Positions 5,596-10,089 of a stretch of 10,089 nucleotides of DNA are shown here, piece by piece. Under the pieces are notes generated by a model. The model was not told where the DNA came from. It was given only the letters and a program-made list of their open reading frames with translations, and did no database searches. Both the position numbers and the translations under genes were made by a program. Within the stretch, counting starts at the first letter, position 1. Each line of letters begins with the position of its first letter. Origin of the DNA: CAVDRM01 sp963626285 (GTDB lineage: Bacteria > Bacillota > Clostridia > Christensenellales > Aristaeellaceae); NCBI GenBank assembly GCA_963626285.1, contig CAVFWQ010000079.1:1-10089 (forward strand), given 5' to 3'.

Positions 5596-6459
5596 TTATA
5601 GTTCTTGTGTCTCCGCTCCCTCTAAAAACGCCCGCACCCGAAGGGAAGCGGCATAGACGGCATTTTTCTTTTCACCCTCGTCCGTAAGCGCGTGCATGGC
5701 ATCTCGCAGCGTTTGCCCGACCATCATTTTTTCCACCAGCCGCGCCTCCAGAGAGGCGGTGCTGACGGTCTTTTCTTTCTCCTTCGAAACGCCTCTTAAA
5801 TCAAGAACGACGCAGTATTCCCCCTTGTCGCTCTTTTCGTTGGCACGAAGCATTTGAAGCACCTCGTCTGCCGTCCCGCGGATGGTCAGCTCATGCAGCT
5901 TGGTCAAATCACAGCTGGCGCTGACCAAAGCGTTCGGCAGCGTCTCTGCCACAGCCTCCATCAGTTCGATGATTCGAAACGGGGATTCGTGAATGACCGC
6001 CGCCTGCAAGCCTGTCATGGAGCGCAGCTTCTCCCGAAGCAGCTTTTTTTCACGCGGCAGAAAGCCGAAAAACGTAAATTCCGTAAAATCAAAGCCGCTG
6101 ACGGATATTGCGCCGGCCATTGCCGTCGGGCCGGGAACGGCCAGCACGGGAATGCCCGCCTCGGCGCACAGATGCACCAGATGCGTACCGGGGTCGGAAA
6201 TAGCCGGCGTTCCCGCATCCGTCACCAGCGCTACATCGATTTGCTCGGCGAGCATTTTTTGAACGATTTGTTCGGCCTTTCCATGCTCGTTATGCTGATG
6301 ACAGCTCGTGAGCGGCGTATGTATGTCAAACCGGCTCGTCAGCTTCATGGTCACGCGGGTGTCCTCTGCGGCAATCAGTCCGACGTTTTTCAGGGTTTCG
6401 ATGGCGCGCGGACTCATATCGGAAAGATTCCCGATGGGGGTAGCGACAACATACAGCAT
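5596..6459 (-). CDS. rsmI: 16S rRNA (cytidine-1402 2'-O)-methyltransferase RsmI
   Basis: RsmI uses S-adenosylmethionine to 2'-O-methylate C1402 in the decoding centre of 16S rRNA. The 287-residue length is typical. The tetrapyrrole-methylase-type N-domain shows LYVVATPIGNL (2-12), AAEDTR (30-35), VTDAGTPAISDPG (79-91) and AVPGPTA (107-113), all RsmI hallmarks. The substrate-domain motif usually seen as RELTK is here CDLTK (183-187). The C-terminal 60 residues are the small helical RsmI tail. The start at ATG is well supported: the hallmark motif begins at residue 2, and TAAGGA lies seven bases upstream. Only 10 bases separate it from rsmH, and the rsmH stop codon is part of its ribosome site, so the two are co-transcribed and probably translationally coupled. 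That fits their shared target nucleotide. Confidence 0.96.
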   Translation of the reverse strand: MLYVVATPIGNLSDMSPRAIETLKNVGLIAAEDTRVTMKLTSRFDIHTPLTSCHQHNEHGKAEQIVQKMLAEQIDVALVTDAGTPAISDPGTHLVHLCAEAGIPVLAVPGPTAMAGAISVSGFDFTEFTFFGFLPREKKLLREKLRSMTGLQAAVIHESPFRIIELMEAVAETLPNALVSASCDLTKLHELTIRGTADEVLQMLRANEKSDKGEYCVVLDLRGVSKEKEKTVSTASLEARLVEKMMVGQTLRDAMHALTDEGEKKNAVYAASLRVRAFLEGAETQEL

Positions 6460-6466
6460 GATTTTT

Positions 6467-6472
6467 TCCTTA
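6467..6472 (-). promoter_or_regulatory. rsmI ribosome binding site overlapping the rsmH stop codon
   Basis: The minus strand reads TAAGGA, where TAA ends rsmH and AAGGA is the Shine-Dalgarno sequence seven bases before the rsmI ATG. This supports translational coupling of the two methyltransferases. Confidence 0.75.
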
Positions 6473-7414
6473 AATTATTGATAGTTTCTGAACAACTCGC
6501 AGTGTGGCGCTGCGGGCGCGGGGATTTCTTTCCAGCTCTTCTCTGCTCGGCTTGATTGCCCCGCCGCCCAAGACTTTCCCTGTCGGCTTTTTCCCGCAGA
6601 TGCAAATCGGCGCTTTCGGTGGGCAGGTACAGGGGTTCTGCATTTTGCGGAAGGTATTTTTGACGATTCTGTCTTCCAGGGAATGGAAGGTAATCACCAG
6701 GAGCCGTCCGCCGGGGGCAAGAAGGTCCGCAAAGTCATAAAGCGCCTGTTCCAGCGGCGCTAATTCATCGTTGACAGCGATGCGCACGGCTTGGAATGTT
6801 CTGCGTGCCGGATGACCGTCGTCCTTTCTTCTCACGGCCTTCGGAATGGCGGCATCGACAACGGCGACCAAATCGGCGGTCGTTTCGATGGGCTTCTGCG
6901 CTCTTTTTTCCGCAAAAATCTGTGCGATGCGGGCAGCCCACTTTTCTTCGCCGTATTCCGTTAAAATGCGCCGAAATTCATCCGGACTGATATGTGCCAG
7001 ATATTCCGCCGCCGTTTGGCCGCTCGTCCTGTCCATGCGCATATCCAGCGGTGCATCCTCATGGTAGCTGAAGCCGCGCTCGCCCGCATCAAGCTGGTAG
7101 CTGCTGACGCCTAAGTCCAGCAGAGCGCCGTTGAGCAGCGGAGCGTCAACCGCACGCAAAAGCGCCTTTGCATCATGAAAATTGCCGTGAATCGCATGGA
7201 AATTTGGATAATTTTTCAGGCGCTCACCGGCAGCATCAACAGCCGCCTCATCACGGTCGATGCCGTACAGCACGGCCGTCCCGCCCGAAAGCCGCAGAAT
7301 GCCCTCGCTGTGGCCGCCGCCGCCCAAAGTGCCGTCCAGATAAACGCCGTCCGGTCTTGGCTCCATCCAGCGCATCACCTCGTCAAACAACACGGGAATG
7401 TGATGAAATTCCAT
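6470..7414 (-). CDS. rsmH: 16S rRNA (cytosine-1402 N4)-methyltransferase RsmH (MraW)
   Basis: RsmH methylates N4 of C1402 in 16S rRNA and, with RsmI, produces m4Cm1402 in the ribosomal P site. The protein of 314 residues has the normal length. Motifs: FHHIPVLFDEV (3-13) at the N-terminus, the SAM-binding DGTLGGGGHSEGIL (27-40), LLDLGVSSYQLD (98-109), GFSY and DMRMD (114-128), HPARRTFQAVRIAVN (201-215), ITFHSLEDRIVK (241-252), and a C-terminal cysteine cluster (C262, C264, C271, C273) ahead of the conserved NPRARSATLRV (297-307). AAGGAG five bases before the ATG supports the start. It lies 70 bases after valS, with a hairpin in between, and directly before rsmI. In most bacteria rsmH follows mraZ and precedes ftsL in the division and cell-wall cluster; neither neighbour is here, which is unusual. 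Confidence 0.97.
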   Translation of the reverse strand: MEFHHIPVLFDEVMRWMEPRPDGVYLDGTLGGGGHSEGILRLSGGTAVLYGIDRDEAAVDAAGERLKNYPNFHAIHGNFHDAKALLRAVDAPLLNGALLDLGVSSYQLDAGERGFSYHEDAPLDMRMDRTSGQTAAEYLAHISPDEFRRILTEYGEEKWAARIAQIFAEKRAQKPIETTADLVAVVDAAIPKAVRRKDDGHPARRTFQAVRIAVNDELAPLEQALYDFADLLAPGGRLLVITFHSLEDRIVKNTFRKMQNPCTCPPKAPICICGKKPTGKVLGGGAIKPSREELERNPRARSATLRVVQKLSII

Positions 7415-7444
7415 GCTTTCTCCTTATTGGTTTAACACAGCACA

Positions 7445-7473
7445 GCCGTTCAGCCAAAAACGCGCTGAACGGC
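7445..7473 (-). terminator. Strong hairpin between valS and rsmH, without T tract
   Basis: A perfect 10-base-pair inverted repeat (7445-7454 with 7464-7473, arm GCCGTTCAGC) encloses a nine-base loop that is T-rich on the minus strand. It starts 12 bases after the valS stop codon. What follows on the transcript strand (TGTGCTGTGTT) is not a T tract, so full intrinsic termination is doubtful; it may protect the valS mRNA 3' end, mark a processing point or terminate partially. No clear promoter for rsmH follows it. Confidence 0.45.
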
Positions 7474-7484
7474 CATGCGAAAAA

Positions 7485-10089
7485 TCAGTTGCCTGCCTTT
7501 AAGCCCGCAATACGGCTCTCCAGTGCCTGCAGCTTTGTTTCATTCACGCGGAGCTTTTCCTTTTCCTGCTCCACCAAGGCGGCCGGCGCTTTGCTCAGGA
7601 AACCCTGGTTGTTCAGCTTGCCGTTGGCACGGATGATTTCGCCCTGAAGATTCTTTAATTCCTTTTCAAGACGGGCGATTTCCTTGTCAATGTCCACCAA
7701 GTCACCCAGCGGAATATAGAATTCGCCCGCCGTACACACGGCGCTGACCGTCTTTTCGGTGATGGCGGCATCGTTTGAAAGCAGCTCCATCGCGGAAACA
7801 TTGGCCAAGCGCTTAAAGTAGCCCTCGGCGCCGGCAATCGTCTGCTCCCAGCCTGCGGCGGGACGCACCATCAGGCGCGCCTTGTGCCCTGCCTGAACAT
7901 TCATGCCAGCCCGCAGGTTACGGATGGCGCGCACCATGTCCATGATGCCCTCCATCTTTGCCGCTTCATCAGGGAAGCAGTATTTCTCTTCTGCCTGCGG
8001 CCAGTCGGCCAGCATACAGGAAGCATTTTCCAAGCCCGGCAGATGCCGATAGACTTCTTCCGTCACAAAGGGCATAAAGGGATGCAAAAGGCGCAGAAGG
8101 CCGGACAGCACCGTCTGCAAAACCGCACGAACAGCCGATTTACGCTTTAGATCCTCGCCCAGCAAACCGCCCTTGGCCAGCTCGATATACCAATCGCAGA
8201 ATTCACTCCAGATAAAGTCGTAAATCCGCTGCGCAGCCAAACCGTAATCGGCTTCCTCCATATATTCGCTGACATCGCGCACGGCATCCGTGTATTTGGT
8301 CAAAATCCATCGGTCGGGCAGCTCCAGCTGCTTGCCGTCCGGCGTCTCCGCACCTTCCAGATTCATCAGCACAAAGCGGGAGGCATTCCACACCTTGTTG
8401 GCAAAGTTCCGCGCCATTTCGACCTTTTCCGTCGAATACCGGGTGTCATTGCCGGGACTGATGCCCAAAACCAGTGAAAAGCGCAGCGCATCCGCGCCGT
8501 ATTGGTCGATAATTTCCAGCGGGTCAATGCCGTTGCCGAGCGATTTGGACATCTTCCTGCCCTGCGCATCGCGCACAAGGCCGTGGATAACGACTTTTTC
8601 AAACGGAACGTGATGCATCTGTTCCACACCGCTGAAAATCATGCGGGCGACCCAAAAGAAGATGATGTCATAGCCCGTGACCAGAACATTGGTCGGATAG
8701 AAGTATTTCAAATCCTCGGTTTCGTCCGGCCAACCGAGGGTCGAGAACGGCCAAAGCGCAGAGGAAAACCATGTGTCCAGCACATCGTCATCCTGTTCCA
8801 AATGCATACCGCCGCACTTTGGGCATACGGAAGGTGCTTCCCGCGCAACGACCATTGCGCCGCAGTCAGCGCAGTACCATGCGGGAATGCGGTGTCCCCA
8901 CCACAGATGGCGGCTGATGCACCAATCCCGAATGTTCTCCATCCAATTAAAGTAAATCTTGCTGAAGCGGTCCGGCACGAACTGCGTTTCACCCCTGCGG
9001 ACGGCTTCGATAGCAGGCTTGGCCAGCGGCTCCATTTTGACAAACCACTGCTTGGACACCATCGGCTCAATGGTCGTATGGCAGCGATAGCAGGTGCCGA
9101 CCTCATGCTTGAGCGGCTCGATGGACTTTAAGTAGCCGCCGGCCTCCAAATCCGCAACAATGGCTTTGCGTGCTTCCGTCGTGGTCATGCCCGCATACTT
9201 GCCGCAGTCTAAAACATGCGGCTCGTTCACCGTTGCCTTGCCGGAGGCGAACAGTTCCGCATTTTCCGCTGCTTCCTTCGCCCCGGTCATATGCCCGTCA
9301 TAGGTGAAGATGCGGACGATGGGAAGCTGATGGCGAAGGCCGACCTCAAAGTCGTTGGGGTCATGTGCGGGCGTGATTTTCACGACGCCAGTTCCCTTCG
9401 TCATGTCTGCGTGTTCATCGCAGACAATCGGAATTTCCTTGTTAAGCAGCGGCAGCAGCACATGGCAGCCGTGCAGATGCTTGTAGCGCTCGTCCTCGGC
9501 GTTGATGGCGACCGCCGTGTCGCCCAGCATGGTTTCGGGGCGTGTAGTCGCCAGTTCCAGCATTTCGCCTGTTTCCTTGACGGGATACAGAAGATGCCAG
9601 AAGTTTCCTTCTTGCTCCTCGTATTCCACCTCGGCATCCGATATGGATGTGCCGCAGCAGGGGCACCAATTGACCATCCGATTGCCGCGATAGATCAGCC
9701 CCTTGTCATAGAGCCGGACAAATACCTCACGCACGGCGCGGGAGCAGCCCTCGTCCATCGTAAAGCGTTCACGCGACCAGTCGCAGCTGGCGCCCATGCG
9801 ACGAAGCTGGCGGGTAATTCGACCGCCGTATTCCTTTTTCCAGTCCCATGCGCGTTTTAAGAATTCCTCACGGCCAATCATTTCCTTGGTGAGTCCCTCG
9901 GAGCGCATTCTGTCTACGATTTTGACCTCCGTCGCAATGGAGGCATGGTCCGTGCCGGGCAGCCAGAGCGTGGCATCGCCCTTCATGCGGTGATAGCGGA
10001 TCAGGGAATCCTGAAGCACGCCGTCCATCGCGTGCCCCATGTGGAGCTGCCCCGTGATGTTGGGCGGCGGCATGACAATGGTAAACGGT
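7485..10089 (-). CDS. valS: Valyl-tRNA synthetase, 5' end beyond the window (partial)
   Basis: This class I synthetase charges tRNA-Val with valine in the cytosol. The window contains the C-terminal 867 or so residues; the true start lies outside. The ATG at 10071-10073 is internal: five in-frame codons continue to the edge, encoding PFTIV, and then MPPPNITGQ and HMGHA (the HIGH motif), which in ValRS sits about 40 residues into the protein. Numbered from that Met, further signatures are WLPGTDHASIAT (37-48), the editing-domain TTRPETMLGDTA (176-187) and HDPNDFEVG (237-245), Cys pairs CADCG and CPKCGG (401-422), DTWFSSALWPFS (433-444), VTGYDIIFFWVARM (465-478), RKMSKSLGN (506-514), the tRNA-anticodon domain (about 590-730) and a C-terminal coiled coil (about 794-860) typical of ValRS. 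Thr/Ile mis-editing residues were not examined. The gene leads into rsmH 70 bases later. Any T-box leader would be outside the window. Confidence 0.98.
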   Translation of the reverse strand, partial: PFTIVMPPPNITGQLHMGHAMDGVLQDSLIRYHRMKGDATLWLPGTDHASIATEVKIVDRMRSEGLTKEMIGREEFLKRAWDWKKEYGGRITRQLRRMGASCDWSRERFTMDEGCSRAVREVFVRLYDKGLIYRGNRMVNWCPCCGTSISDAEVEYEEQEGNFWHLLYPVKETGEMLELATTRPETMLGDTAVAINAEDERYKHLHGCHVLLPLLNKEIPIVCDEHADMTKGTGVVKITPAHDPNDFEVGLRHQLPIVRIFTYDGHMTGAKEAAENAELFASGKATVNEPHVLDCGKYAGMTTTEARKAIVADLEAGGYLKSIEPLKHEVGTCYRCHTTIEPMVSKQWFVKMEPLAKPAIEAVRRGETQFVPDRFSKIYFNWMENIRDWCISRHLWWGHRIPAWYCADCGAMVVAREAPSVCPKCGGMHLEQDDDVLDTWFSSALWPFSTLGWPDETEDLKYFYPTNVLVTGYDIIFFWVARMIFSGVEQMHHVPFEKVVIHGLVRDAQGRKMSKSLGNGIDPLEIIDQYGADALRFSLVLGISPGNDTRYSTEKVEMARNFANKVWNASRFVLMNLEGAETPDGKQLELPDRWILTKYTDAVRDVSEYMEEADYGLAAQRIYDFIWSEFCDWYIELAKGGLLGEDLKRKSAVRAVLQTVLSGLLRLLHPFMPFVTEEVYRHLPGLENASCMLADWPQAEEKYCFPDEAAKMEGIMDMVRAIRNLRAGMNVQAGHKARLMVRPAAGWEQTIAGAEGYFKRLANVSAMELLSNDAAITEKTVSAVCTAGEFYIPLGDLVDIDKEIARLEKELKNLQGEIIRANGKLNNQGFLSKAPAALVEQEKEKLRVNETKLQALESRIAGLKAGN

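Noticed and set aside
10071..10073. ATG as the start of valS
   Set aside because: Five upstream in-frame codons up to the window edge encode PFTIV, the usual lead-in to PPPNITG, and no ribosome site precedes this ATG; the gene is truncated by the window.

Overview
The window looks like the chromosome of an anaerobic, mid-to-high GC Firmicute, most plausibly a gut-type Clostridia (Oscillospiraceae-like); a Negativicute is possible. The reasons are AGGAGG-type ribosome binding sites before every gene with a visible start, a biotin-dependent sodium-pump decarboxylase locus typical of anaerobic amino-acid and organic-acid fermenters, and the housekeeping gene types. The genus cannot be fixed from this sequence alone. 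All eight recognisable genes are on the minus strand, so biological order runs from right to left.

Right half (5596-10089): the 3' part of valS (valyl-tRNA synthetase, start beyond the right edge), then rsmH and rsmI. The two methyltransferases act on the same 16S rRNA residue, C1402 (N4 and 2'-O methylation). They are translationally coupled: the rsmH stop codon lies inside the rsmI ribosome binding site. rsmH stands here without mraZ or ftsL beside it, so it is outside the usual division/cell-wall cluster arrangement. A strong hairpin lies between valS and rsmH, and another follows rsmI.

Middle (5281-5595): a 315-base AT-rich gap. It holds the 3' hairpin of the rsmI unit, a candidate TATAAT promoter for the next operon, and a leader of about 217 bases with an operator-like palindrome and a hairpin. 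None of the regulatory calls is secure.

Left half (151-5280): a tight five-gene operon. In order it encodes an acyl-CoA-type carboxyltransferase (MmdA/12S-like), a delta/OadG-type membrane anchor, a biotin carrier protein, an OadB/MmdB-type sodium pump, and a 2-oxoacid-type carboxyltransferase (OadA/5S-like) that lacks its own biotin domain. The first four follow the mmdA-D-C-B order of Veillonella methylmalonyl-CoA decarboxylase, without the small epsilon gene. The fifth adds the other half of a propionibacterial-type transcarboxylase. No biotin carboxylase (ATP-dependent) subunit is present. The set could therefore move a carboxyl group between a 2-oxoacid and an acyl-CoA through one biotin arm, or release it as CO2 coupled to Na+ export. 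This combination, the divergent first carboxyltransferase and the enlarged OadB are the most interesting parts of the window.

Left edge (1-150): a good intrinsic terminator for the decarboxylase operon, a second hairpin that reads best as a plus-strand terminator, and a possible extended -10 element facing out of the window. No gene is visible in this stretch.
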